A stretch of 51,729 nt of DNA from Methanomassiliicoccus sp. UBA345. Its GTDB lineage: Archaea; Thermoplasmatota; Thermoplasmata; Methanomassiliicoccales; Methanomassiliicoccaceae. This document shows, piece by piece, positions 33,670-41,537 of the stretch. The stretch lies in the NCBI GenBank assembly GCA_002504525.1, contig DATD01000002.1, forward strand, positions 17,004 to 68,732, in the 5' to 3' direction. The position numbers and the translations under genes are program-made. A model generated the notes under the pieces. The model had not been told where the DNA came from. It did no database searches and was given only the letters and a program-made list of their open reading frames with translations. Positions within the stretch are counted from its first letter, which is position 1. Each line of letters begins with the position of its first letter.

Positions 33670-33954
33670 ATGCCGGACGACCCTTCCCGTCAGGACCTGA
33701 CCCTCCAGTCGATTGTGGAGGGGAGGAAGATGGAAGCCTATGTGGAGCACCGCACAAAGGACATGAGGGTGTGCTGGCTATGCGGAACGGTATCGTACCG
33801 CAAGGTGCCCATGAAGAACGTGGGCTCCCGCTGGGTGTGCATCGACTGCTTCCGCCAGATCCGCGAGGTCATCATCAACATGGACAAGTGGGAGGCGGAA
33901 GTGCAGTTGGAGAAGGAGATGTCCAGGAAGATGGACGAGGGATTCGGAATCTAG
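33670..33954 (+). CDS. Small zinc-ribbon protein
   Basis: This 94-residue cytoplasmic protein has one CxxC...CxxC zinc ribbon ('VCWLCGTVSYRKVPMKN' then 'WVCIDCFRQIREV'), preceded by an acidic segment and followed by a charged helix. I do not recognise a specific family. The start at 33670 follows from the TATA spacing; the longer frame from 33586 would begin before the predicted transcription start. Its stop overlaps the stop of the convergent endonuclease gene by 4 bp. Confidence 0.7.
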   Translation: MPDDPSRQDLTLQSIVEGRKMEAYVEHRTKDMRVCWLCGTVSYRKVPMKNVGSRWVCIDCFRQIREVIINMDKWEAEVQLEKEMSRKMDEGFGI

Positions 33955-34616
33955 GCGCGGTCATCCTTCTCCGCCTGATACAGGTCGCAGAACTCCCTTA
34001 TGGGGCAGATGTCATGCTTCGGCCTCAGAGGCGTGCACACCTCCTGCCCGAACCGCACCATGAGCTCGTTGACGCTCTTCCACAGCTCTCGCGGGACCAC
34101 CTTCATCAGCTCCTCCTCGGTCCGTTCCGGCGAGGTCGTCGCCACCAGACCGATGCGGTTGGAGATCCGATGCACGTGAGTGTCGACGCATATGAAGTCC
34201 AGGTCATAGGCGTAGGACAGGACGCATGTGGCGGTCTTGCGGCCGACCAGGGGGAGGGAGTCCAGCTCACCCACTGTTCTAGGGACCTTTCCGCCGTGTC
34301 GTTCCACCAGGATGCGGGATATCTCCACAATGGCCTTGGCCTTGCCCTTGTGGAAGTTGACCGGCCGTATCAGTTCCTCCACGTCCTGCAGGGAAGCGGC
34401 CGCAAGCTTCTCGGCCGTATCGTACCGCTCGAACAGGCGGCGCGAGGCAGCATGGGTGGATTCATCCCGATTGCGCTGCGACAGCACGGTGGATATGAGC
34501 ATCTTGAACGGGTCGGCCACCCACGTGATGGGCATTCCCGGGGCGCTGCCCGGCATGGCGCGGTCCTGGGAACGCGCGGCCAGCCTCCTGAAGATCTCCC
34601 TAACAGGTTTTTTCAT
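33951..34616 (-). CDS. nth: Endonuclease III-family DNA glycosylase with altered Fe-S ligand
   Basis: This enzyme removes oxidised pyrimidines and cuts at abasic sites. The 221-residue product has the helix-hairpin-helix 'LPLVGRKTATCVL' with catalytic K127, and D145 in 'FICVDTHVHRISNR'. The C-terminal cluster normally reads C-x6-C-x2-C-x5-C; here it is C194-x6-H201-x2-C204-x5-C210, so the second ligand is His. The cluster may still form with three Cys and one His. The start at ATG 34616 is inside folC, overlapping its end by about 17 bp, so folC-nth form an operon. Confidence 0.92.
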   Translation of the reverse strand: MKKPVREIFRRLAARSQDRAMPGSAPGMPITWVADPFKMLISTVLSQRNRDESTHAASRRLFERYDTAEKLAAASLQDVEELIRPVNFHKGKAKAIVEISRILVERHGGKVPRTVGELDSLPLVGRKTATCVLSYAYDLDFICVDTHVHRISNRIGLVATTSPERTEEELMKVVPRELWKSVNELMVRFGQEVCTPLRPKHDICPIREFCDLYQAEKDDRA

Positions 34617-35886
34617 CAAACCACCTCTTGGCCTCCCCCACGGTGTACAGAGAGCCTGCTATCAGCACGGTGTCGTCCTCCGACGTCGCCGCCAGCGCGT
34701 GCTCTATCGCATTGCCGACACCATCCACAGCATGAGCGGGGCAATAAGGCGACAGAGCCTTGCACACGTCCCGGGACGAGTATGCTCTCGAGGTCTCCGG
34801 GGCGGTCGCCACGGCAAGGCAGGCGATGCTGCCGAACGCTTCCGCGATCCCCCCCAGGTCCTTATCGTTCAGCACGCCAAGCACGAGCACCGCCTTTCGG
34901 TCGAGCATCCGCCGCAGCTCGGCCGCCACGGTCCTGGCCCCCTCGGCCGTATGGCTTACATCTAGTACGATGCGAGGACTATGCGCCACGACCTCCAGCC
35001 GCCCTGGCCAACGGACCGCGGCGAGGCCGCGGGGGAACGCCTCGTCCGGGATGTACACGCCCCGCTTCATCAGCTCGGCGAGAGCGCTGCACGCCAGCGC
35101 GCAGTTCTCTCCCTGATACCGGCCCACCAGCGGAACGGTCACGGCGCGATCGATCTCCTCAAGATACACCTCGGTGCCGTCCAGCGTCGACGACAATACC
35201 TCGTACCGAACGTCCTGGCCGACCACCCTCAACGGCGCCGACACCGCCGACGCGCGCGCCCTGAACACCTCAAGGACCTCCGGCGCCTGGTCGAGCGTGA
35301 CCACCGGGACCGATGGCTTGATGGTCCCGGCCTTTTCGGACGCGATAGCAGCGAGGGTATTCCCGAGGAACGCGGTATGCTCCATCGCGATCTTGGAGAT
35401 CGCCACGCAGTCAGGGGCGATGACATTGGTGGAATCCAGCCTTCCGCCCATTCCCACCTCCACCACGGCCTGCTCCACGCCCGAGTCGGCGAAATGAGCG
35501 AAGGCCATGGCAGTGGTCAGCTCGAAGAAGGTAAGGCGCTTCTCGTCTCCAAGCGCCCTCATGTCCTCGGCGATCTCCCTTACCTCCTCGGCCAGGCGGA
35601 GCATCTCCCTCTCGCCGATGCATTCGCCGTCCACCCTTATGCGCTCCCTGAAGTCCACCAGGTGGGGAGAGGTGTACAGCCCGGTACGGTAGCCAGCTTC
35701 TCGCAGCACCGCCTCCGCCATCGCGCTCACCGACCCCTTGCCGTTCGTTCCCGCCACGTGCAGCGAGCGGAAGCTGTGGTGCGGATCGCCCAGCCGGGAC
35801 AGCAGCTCGTTGGTGTTGGCGAGGCCGAACTTTATGCCCCTGGCCTCCTGCGCGAACAGCCAACGCACCGCCGAATCATAGTCCAC
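34600..35886 (-). CDS. folC: Folylpolyglutamate/dihydrofolate synthase-like Mur ligase
   Basis: FolC is an ATP-dependent ligase of the Mur family that adds glutamate to pterin carboxylates. Its 428 residues include 'LHVAGTNGKGSVSAM' (P-loop), 'YTSPHLVDFRERIRV' and the C-terminal Mur domain with 'VLDVSHTAEGARTVAAEL'. Whether it makes folate, or modifies tetrahydromethanopterin-like cofactors, cannot be told from sequence. It starts with GTG and overlaps the endonuclease gene. Confidence 0.9.
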   Translation of the reverse strand: MDYDSAVRWLFAQEARGIKFGLANTNELLSRLGDPHHSFRSLHVAGTNGKGSVSAMAEAVLREAGYRTGLYTSPHLVDFRERIRVDGECIGEREMLRLAEEVREIAEDMRALGDEKRLTFFELTTAMAFAHFADSGVEQAVVEVGMGGRLDSTNVIAPDCVAISKIAMEHTAFLGNTLAAIASEKAGTIKPSVPVVTLDQAPEVLEVFRARASAVSAPLRVVGQDVRYEVLSSTLDGTEVYLEEIDRAVTVPLVGRYQGENCALACSALAELMKRGVYIPDEAFPRGLAAVRWPGRLEVVAHSPRIVLDVSHTAEGARTVAAELRRMLDRKAVLVLGVLNDKDLGGIAEAFGSIACLAVATAPETSRAYSSRDVCKALSPYCPAHAVDGVGNAIEHALAATSEDDTVLIAGSLYTVGEAKRWFDEKTC

Positions 35887-35926
35887 GCCGCGGCATGGCG
35901 CGGGGGCCTAATTAGAATATCGCTCA

Positions 35927-36700
35927 TTACCGCCCGGCAGGGGCCAGCTCTTCGAGGTACTGCCGAACGGTCAGTGACCGTTCGCGAGCCCGCGCTCGCA
36001 GGACGTTCATGAAGCCGGAGCCGTACTGGGCAGCCTTCTTCTCCCGCCAGGCCGTCGGTCCTAGGCCCATGAGCTCCGCCGCCTGCCGCAGAGGGACCTT
36101 CCGGTTTCCGTCGACGATCATCTCGCCGGCCGGAATGGAGCGGACCGCCGCTATCGTTCTGGTGTCGAGGAAGGGATGTCGCGCCTCCTTCCCGTACCGG
36201 GCGGCGATGCGGCGTTCCAGCGGGGCGGCGTGCCCGACCACCTTCCCGAGGTCTGCCTCCAACTCCCTCTCCAGCTCCGCCGGCCCCATGGACAAGTATC
36301 GATTGTAGCCGGCGAACAGCTCATCAGCGCCCTGGCCGGTGATGAGGACTTCCTCGCGGGCCATCGATGCCACTATCAGCAGGGGCAGCTCGTACGACAC
36401 CGTCACCGGGTCGTCCGGAGGGAGGATCTCCATCAACGATCGGCAGTGATGCTCCAACTCATCCCGGTCCACGATGAACGGCCTCCACGGAAGCTCCAGG
36501 CGGGCTGCGGCTTCCTCCGCGGCGATGAGGTCGGGAGCGCCTTCTATGCCCACGGTGTACAGCATCGGCCGTCCGCGGCGTTTGGCGATGGCGGCGAGCA
36601 GAGCGCTGTCCACTCCTCCCGAGAACAGAATGCCGGCATCCGAGGGGATGTCTGACATCGCGGCGTCCAACGCCTCGACGATCGTACGAGTCCGCTCCAT
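35927..36700 (-). CDS. Asparagine synthase-like PP-loop protein without glutaminase domain
   Basis: This 257-residue protein matches only the C-terminal synthetase domain of AsnB. It has PP-loop 'GILFSGGVDSALLAAI', 'VLITGQGADELFAGYNRY', and 'RHPFLDTRTIAAVRSIP' plus 'KVPLRQAAELMGL'. The N-terminal Ntn glutaminase is absent, so it may use free ammonia or act on another substrate. ATG 36700 is preferred over the GTG two codons upstream because a minus-strand TATA-like GTTAAATACG at about 36735-36726 predicts a start near 36705. It is divergent from nikR. Confidence 0.85.
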   Translation of the reverse strand: MERTRTIVEALDAAMSDIPSDAGILFSGGVDSALLAAIAKRRGRPMLYTVGIEGAPDLIAAEEAAARLELPWRPFIVDRDELEHHCRSLMEILPPDDPVTVSYELPLLIVASMAREEVLITGQGADELFAGYNRYLSMGPAELERELEADLGKVVGHAAPLERRIAARYGKEARHPFLDTRTIAAVRSIPAGEMIVDGNRKVPLRQAAELMGLGPTAWREKKAAQYGSGFMNVLRARARERSLTVRQYLEELAPAGR

Positions 36701-36744
36701 CGGCACGTCATTCCGTCCCGCGTATTTAACCGTCCACTGACCAA

Positions 36745-36755
36745 GTTTTTATCCC
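36745..36755 (+). promoter_or_regulatory. Probable nikR promoter element
   Basis: A T-rich GTTTTTATCCC is centred about 28 bp upstream of the nikR ATG at 36778, which fits a leaderless or very short-leader transcript. Confidence 0.45.
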
Positions 36756-36777
36756 GGTACGGAGTTCCCAGCCCAGT

Positions 36778-37224
36778 ATGGACAAAGTCACCCGGATAGG
36801 CGTATCGCTGGAGCCGGAACTGCTCGATGACTTCGACAGGCTGGTGAAGAGGAAGGGGTACGCTACCCGGTCCGAGGGCATACGGGACCTCATCAGAGCG
36901 GCGCTGGTAGAGGAGCTGTGGTCCGACAGCGAGTCATCCGTGGTGGGCACCATAACCCTGGTGTTCGATCACTCACCCCAAGTGCAGGACCGCCTGATGG
37001 AGCTGCAGCACCATCACCACGGGAACATATCGTCCACTATACACATCCATCTGAACCTGGAGCAGTGCCTGGAGGTGCTGGTCGTCTGGGGAAGGGCGAA
37101 AGAGGTGCAGTCCCTCGCCGACGAGATCATCGCCGTCAAGGGAGTGCTGTACGGCAAGCTGACCATGACCTCCGCGTCGTTGGAGCATGACCACGAACAT
37201 TCTCACGGGCACACGCACGGATGA
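36778..37224 (+). CDS. nikR: Nickel-responsive regulator NikR with His-rich tail
   Basis: NikR is a ribbon-helix-helix repressor that binds DNA when Ni2+ fills its ACT-like domain. Residues 4-45 form the DNA-binding part ('RIGVSLEPELLDDFDRLVK'). Nickel ligands correspond to His in 'LQHHHHGN' (78-81), H89, H91 and C97. The 148-residue protein is longer than the usual ~135 because of a C-terminal tail 'HDHEHSHGHTHG', which may store or buffer nickel. Likely targets include nickel uptake and hydrogenase genes; the gene stands alone upstream of topA. Confidence 0.95.
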   Translation: MDKVTRIGVSLEPELLDDFDRLVKRKGYATRSEGIRDLIRAALVEELWSDSESSVVGTITLVFDHSPQVQDRLMELQHHHHGNISSTIHIHLNLEQCLEVLVVWGRAKEVQSLADEIIAVKGVLYGKLTMTSASLEHDHEHSHGHTHG

Positions 37225-37261
37225 TTGCGGTCATCCCTGCTGGTCGATCGCCCGACCCGTT

Positions 37262-37271
37262 ATTTTTTATA
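37262..37271 (+). promoter_or_regulatory. topA TATA element
   Basis: ATTTTTTATA is centred about 30 bp upstream of ATG 37297. It predicts a near-leaderless message and argues against the longer TTG start at 37225. Confidence 0.5.
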
Positions 37272-37296
37272 TCCCCCTGGTCTTTGGTCGAAGCGC

Positions 37297-39780
37297 ATGA
37301 GCAGGCTTATCATCTCGGAGAAGAGCGATGCTGCAGCCAGGATCGCCACCATCCTGTCCCAGGGAGCGTCCAAGAGGACCTCCGTGAACAAGGTCCCCGT
37401 CTTCCAGTTCGAGGACGAGAAGGGCCTGGTCTCCGTGGTAGGTCTGCGAGGCCACATCATCGAGCTTGATTATCCGGAGCATTTGAACAAATGGACCGAG
37501 GCGGGGCTTCCGGAGCTCATCGTGGCCGAGCCAGAGAAACGCATCACCGCGCACAACATCGTCGGCGTCCTGCGCGACCTGTCCATCGATGCCGATGAGA
37601 TCGTCATCGCCACCGACTTTGACCGCGAGGGGGAGCTGATCGGCCTCGAGACAGCCAGGCTGCTCAGCCTTGCCGGGAAGAAGGTGGGCCGTGCGAGATT
37701 CTCCGCGTTCACCAAGCACGAGATCGATTCCGCGTTCTCCGAACTGACCGAACCGGACGACAAGCTGGCAGATTCCGCGGAATGCAGGCAACGCATCGAC
37801 CTGGCGTGGGGGGCCGTGCTCACACGATTCATATCCCTAGCGTCGAACCAGGGAGGGCACAATTATCTGAGCGTGGGGAGGGTGCAGTCCCCGACCCTCG
37901 CCCTCATAGTGAAGCGCCACAAGGAGATCGAGGAGTTCGTCTCGACCCCATACTGGAACGTCTCCGCACTGTTCAACAAGGGGAGCGAGTTCGGCGCCGC
38001 CCATGTCAAGAATCCTTTCCTCGAAGAGGAAGCCGCCAAGACGGCGCTGGCCAGCTGCGAGGGGCAGAAAAGCGGGAAGGTGGTCAGCTACGAACGCAAG
38101 GAGAGGGATGAGTACCCCCTGCCACCGTTCAACACCACCATGTTCCTCATGGAAGCGACCAAGCTCGGGATGTCCGCCTCCAGGGCCATGAAGGTCGCGG
38201 AGGACCTCTATACCGCCGGCTATATCTCGTACCCGAGGACCGACAATACCGTGTACCCGCCCTCCCTGGGGCTCAAGCGCATCCTAGAAAAGCTCATCGA
38301 CTCGGACTTCAAGGAAGAGGCCGAGGAGCTTCTGACCCAGGAGCGCATCCGCCCGTCCAGGGGAAAGGTGCAGGCCACCGATCACCCTCCTATCTATCCC
38401 ACCGAGGCGGCCACCAGCAAGAAGCTCAAGGGAGAGAAGTGGACCGTCTACGAGCTGGTAGTAAGGCGCTTCATGGCGACAGTCGCCCCGCCCGCCAAGG
38501 CGGAGGTGTCGGACGCCACCCTCGACGTCAACGGAGAGGAGTTCGCCGCCAAGGGATACCGCATGATCTCCCTCGGCTGGAAAAAATACTACCCATACTT
38601 CCGGGTGAACGAGGCGTTCCTTCCCGAACTGACGGCAGGCGAGGAGGTGGAGCTGAAGGACGTATCTTCAGAGATGAAGATGACCCAGCCCCCCCGGCGC
38701 TACAGCCAGGGCAGCCTGCTGCAGGAGATGGAGCGGCTGAGCCTGGGCACCAAGTCCACCCGTCACGACATCATACAGAAGCTGTACGACCGGAAGTACG
38801 CCGAGGGAAGCGACCTGATTCCGACGCCGTCCGGCATCGCGGTCGCCGAGGCGCTGGACCGGCATGCCCAGATCGTCACCGACAGCAAGATGACCGCTCA
38901 TCTGGAGCACGACATGGACGAGATCGCCAATGGGCGAGCCTCCCTGCTGGCAGTGGTATCGGAGTCGCAGGGCATGCTCTCTGACATACTCCGGACGATG
39001 CAGTCCAATCGGGATGCGATCGGTGGCGAGATACGCAAGGCGCTGGAATCGCAGCACTTCATCGGCAAGTGCCCCGAGTGCGGCTCCGACCTCAAGACCA
39101 TCCGCACCAGGTTCGGCAAGACATTCGTGGGATGTTCCAATTACCCCGAATGCAAGCGCACCTATCCCTTGCCGGCGGGCGCCAAGGTCGAATCGCTGGA
39201 AGAGGCCTGCGAGCTGTGCAAGGCGCCCATGCTGCGGGTGATCCGCAAAGGGCAGCCAGTCTCGGTCCAGTGCATCGATCCTGACTGCGAGTCCAACAAG
39301 GAGATCAACACCGTAGGCCCGTGCCCTAAATGCGGGAAGGACCTCAGGGTCATCTACTCCAGGGCGGGAAAACGGTTCATGGGCTGCTCCGGATACCCGG
39401 ACTGCACTCAGACCTACCCGCTGCCGCAGGGCGGCAGGTTCTTCGCTACCGGGGACAACTGCCCGGAGTGCGGGGCGCCCGTCCTGCAGATCTCAATGCG
39501 CGGCCGCTCCTGGCAGTCCTGCGCGGACCTGAACTGCCCCAGCCGACCCGCCAACAAGAAGACCGCGGCAGGGAAGGCCGCTAAGAAGCCGGCTGCCAAG
39601 AAGGCTGCAACGAAGAAGACCACGGCGAAGAAGGCCACCAGTAAGGCCGCGGCAAAGAAAGTCGATGCCGATGGCGCCGAGGCCGAGAAGCCGGCTGCCA
39701 AGAGATCTACTGCTAAGAAGGCCCCGGCGAAGGGGGCCTCAGCGAAGAACGAGGCCGAAAGCGCCGGCGCTCAGCAGTGA
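37297..39780 (+). CDS. topA: DNA topoisomerase I (type IA) with zinc fingers and Lys/Ala-rich tail
   Basis: This enzyme relaxes negative supercoils through a covalent tyrosine intermediate. The 827 residues comprise a Toprim domain ('IATDFDREGELIG'), the topo IA core with catalytic Y312 in 'GYISYPRTDN', and 'VGRVQSPTLALI'. Four C-terminal zinc-finger modules follow ('CPECGSDLKTIRTRFGKTF' and similar). The last 75 or so residues are an Ala/Lys repeat ('AAKKPAAKKAATKKTTAKKA') like histone H1 tails. The start at 37297 follows from 'MSRLIISEKSDAAARI' and the promoter. Its 3' end overlaps the convergent gene by 10 bp. Confidence 0.95.
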   Translation: MSRLIISEKSDAAARIATILSQGASKRTSVNKVPVFQFEDEKGLVSVVGLRGHIIELDYPEHLNKWTEAGLPELIVAEPEKRITAHNIVGVLRDLSIDADEIVIATDFDREGELIGLETARLLSLAGKKVGRARFSAFTKHEIDSAFSELTEPDDKLADSAECRQRIDLAWGAVLTRFISLASNQGGHNYLSVGRVQSPTLALIVKRHKEIEEFVSTPYWNVSALFNKGSEFGAAHVKNPFLEEEAAKTALASCEGQKSGKVVSYERKERDEYPLPPFNTTMFLMEATKLGMSASRAMKVAEDLYTAGYISYPRTDNTVYPPSLGLKRILEKLIDSDFKEEAEELLTQERIRPSRGKVQATDHPPIYPTEAATSKKLKGEKWTVYELVVRRFMATVAPPAKAEVSDATLDVNGEEFAAKGYRMISLGWKKYYPYFRVNEAFLPELTAGEEVELKDVSSEMKMTQPPRRYSQGSLLQEMERLSLGTKSTRHDIIQKLYDRKYAEGSDLIPTPSGIAVAEALDRHAQIVTDSKMTAHLEHDMDEIANGRASLLAVVSESQGMLSDILRTMQSNRDAIGGEIRKALESQHFIGKCPECGSDLKTIRTRFGKTFVGCSNYPECKRTYPLPAGAKVESLEEACELCKAPMLRVIRKGQPVSVQCIDPDCESNKEINTVGPCPKCGKDLRVIYSRAGKRFMGCSGYPDCTQTYPLPQGGRFFATGDNCPECGAPVLQISMRGRSWQSCADLNCPSRPANKKTAAGKAAKKPAAKKAATKKTTAKKATSKAAAKKVDADGAEAEKPAAKRSTAKKAPAKGASAKNEAESAGAQQ

Positions 39781-40256
39781 TCGTCTTGGCGGCCGTGGTC
39801 TCGGCCTCCGCTGCCATCTAGGCCATCCATCCGGATGGGCACCGGGCCGTGCTCATGCTGGTGCTCCTTTTCCAGGTCCTCCAGCTTGATCCGCGCCCCT
39901 TCGAACGACATGCGCATCTTCACTAACGGATCGACGATCTCCTGAACCCTTGACCGCGTCAGACCGTACAGCAGGACGTTGAACACGATGTTCAGCTCGC
40001 CGATTCCATTCTTGATCTCCCCACGCACGGTGGCGTTGGCAGAAGCGTCGGTGACGCTGACCGCCAGGAAGCCGTTCTCGCCTGCGTCGAGCACGCACTT
40101 GATGTGGCCGATAAGGGTCGCTCCTGCCCTTTCGCACTCCGAGGCGATGGAATTCATCAGATCCACCAGTCGTACGCGCACCTGCTCTGGCATGACCGGA
40201 GCGGGCAGATGCACGATCGCCCGGACGGCATAGGCGGAGAAGTCGGAAGTGATCAT
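39771..40256 (-). CDS. Unknown protein with metal-binding His tail, COG0523 partner
   Basis: This 161-residue protein of no recognised family overlaps the upstream GTPase gene by 4 bp. It appears to be an alpha/beta domain ('YAVRAIVHLPAPVMPEQVRV', 'GATLIGHIKCVLDAGENGFL', 'VFNVLLYGLTRSRVQEIVDP') followed by a charged helix. The tail has His residues in 'EKEHQHEHG' and 'RDHGRQDDHC'. The tail and operon suggest a metal-delivery role with the GTPase. It could stand in for the C-terminal domain that the GTPase lacks, but that is inference. Confidence 0.75.
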   Translation of the reverse strand: MITSDFSAYAVRAIVHLPAPVMPEQVRVRLVDLMNSIASECERAGATLIGHIKCVLDAGENGFLAVSVTDASANATVRGEIKNGIGELNIVFNVLLYGLTRSRVQEIVDPLVKMRMSFEGARIKLEDLEKEHQHEHGPVPIRMDGLDGSGGRDHGRQDDHC

Positions 40257-40852
40257 GACGCCACCATCGCATCAACGGCCTCGTCCACATTGGTGTTGTT
40301 GAGAGCGGAGACGGCGATCATGGGAACATCGGGATTGATGGAGCGAAGGTCCGCCTGCACCGCGTTCAATGCATCGGCCGGCACCGCGTCGATCTTGTTG
40401 ATGAGCACGAGATCGGCGCTCTTCACCTGGCTGGTGAGGGGGCGGTTGAGCGCCTTGAATATGGCAGGGAACCTAACGGCATCGACGATGACCGCCGATC
40501 TGATGCGCTCCAGAGGCTTTCCGGGATAGTGATCCAATGCGCTCACGATGGCATCTGGATCGGCCAGCCCGGTTGGCTCGATCACCACGAGGTCCGGCCT
40601 GATCTTTTCCTCGATATCCTGCAGGGTGGTGAGCAGGTCCCCGCCCAGCGTGCAACAGATGCATCCGCTGGCCAGTTCGGCCACGTTCAGGCCGTACTTC
40701 TCCATGAGCTTGCCGTCGATTCCCACCGTGCCGAAGTCATTCACGATGATTACGACCTTCTTTCCCGTCCTCTCGATGATCCTGCTGATGGCGGAGAGGA
40801 CCATTGTGGTCTTTCCTGAGCCGAGAAAACCTGCGACAATAAGCAACTCCAT
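40253..40852 (-). CDS. COG0523/CobW-type metal chaperone GTPase, GTPase domain only
   Basis: This G3E GTPase of 199 residues has Walker A 'GFLGSGKTT', the metal-binding C-x-C-C motif in 'ASGCICCTLGG', 'VVIEPTGLADPD', and 'LINKIDAVP' for guanine recognition. The C-terminal CobW domain is missing. Family members insert zinc, cobalt or other metals into client proteins; the metal cannot be told from sequence. ATG 40852 is chosen over the GTG three codons upstream. The transcript start predicted from the TATA box is near 40868. Confidence 0.88.
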   Translation of the reverse strand: MELLIVAGFLGSGKTTMVLSAISRIIERTGKKVVIIVNDFGTVGIDGKLMEKYGLNVAELASGCICCTLGGDLLTTLQDIEEKIRPDLVVIEPTGLADPDAIVSALDHYPGKPLERIRSAVIVDAVRFPAIFKALNRPLTSQVKSADLVLINKIDAVPADALNAVQADLRSINPDVPMIAVSALNNTNVDEAVDAMVAS

Positions 40853-40857
40853 GTGAC

Positions 40858-40870
40858 GCACCTGCGGTGC
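40858..40870. promoter_or_regulatory. Perfect inverted repeat at the COG0523 transcription start
   Basis: GCACC-TGC-GGTGC lies 6 bp upstream of the ATG and at the predicted transcription start. On the transcript its downstream arm contains GGTG, a possible ribosome-binding site. It may be an operator or a small translation-control hairpin. Confidence 0.4.
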
Positions 40871-40888
40871 ATTCTCATTCTAAACACC

Positions 40889-40899
40889 GTATATAAATC
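40889..40899 (-). promoter_or_regulatory. TATA box of the COG0523 operon
   Basis: GATTTATATAC on the minus strand is centred about 42 bp upstream of ATG 40852. It predicts initiation near 40868. Confidence 0.55.
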
Positions 40900-40976
40900 T
40901 CCCCTTCATGCCTCTCGGGAGAGGGCCTCATGAGTCGGCCGGGGATGGGAGAACAGGCGGAAGGGTTTGGAAGGAT

Positions 40977-41177
40977 TCACCACTCAGGCTCTTCCTCTTC
41001 GATGCCGAGGAAGTGCATCTCCAGTTGATCGTGCTCCCTGGCGATCCGCTGATTCCTGCACTCGCGGCACTCCACCCTCTTGCCGAGATTGCTTTTGCGG
41101 CGAAATACTTCCGAATCCACGTCCGTCAGCTCGCCGCAGCTGCACAACGCCTTGTTCATCGAGTAGGGACCAAACAT
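40977..41177 (-). CDS. Small zinc-binding protein
   Basis: This protein of 66 residues starts at ATG 41177; a GTG four codons upstream is possible. 'LCSCGELTDVDSEVF' and 'VECRECRNQRIARE' supply four cysteines as a zinc ribbon, followed by an acidic tail ending 'EEEEPEW'. I do not recognise the family. Regular Cys spacing and mixed charge make it a likely real gene although short and isolated. Confidence 0.6.
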   Translation of the reverse strand: MFGPYSMNKALCSCGELTDVDSEVFRRKSNLGKRVECRECRNQRIAREHDQLEMHFLGIEEEEPEW

Positions 41178-41537
41178 CGCCTGTTCCACCTATGCCTGAC
41201 CCATCGGATTCAAGTGAGAAACCCCCACCCCGTTCCCCTGAACGTGCCGGTCCCCCGATGATCCTCAGATAGCGAAAGAGCATTCGCTGGTCAAATATTA
41301 GTCAGTCAAGCTACCGCATGACCGTTCCTGTAGCTTTCTGGGGGGCGGCAATACCGCCCGCCGCACGAACCACTTCAGGTAATCTTAGCAGAACATCCGG
41401 ATTGTTTTAAACATTTCCTTAACAGCGCATAATCTAAGACTCGATAGCCAGACCATGCTGGCTGGTCCAGTTTTCTACAGCTAGATAACAAATTATTAAT
41501 TATTTTTGAATATTTTGACTATTATTAACAATCCCTG
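41178..41537. other. Intergenic region, no gene seen
   Basis: This 360-bp gap has no convincing protein gene. It contains a GC hairpin GGGCGG-N5-CCGCCC at 41343-41359. A second inverted repeat, AGCCAG-N6-CTGGCT near 41444-41461, is followed shortly by TTTT. The last 80 bp are very AT-rich. A small RNA on the plus strand ending after the second hairpin is possible but unsupported by any recognised family. Confidence 0.5.

Noticed and set aside
33489..35264. Very long plus-strand frame (591 codons) across the hypA upstream region, endonuclease III and folC
   Set aside because: It runs antisense to two well-supported genes and is rich in Pro, Arg and Ser with no domain; it is a GC-bias artefact.
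39556..39780. Ala/Lys repeat at the topA end as a separate repeat element
   Set aside because: It stays in frame with topA and encodes a coherent basic tail; there is no exact DNA repeat unit.
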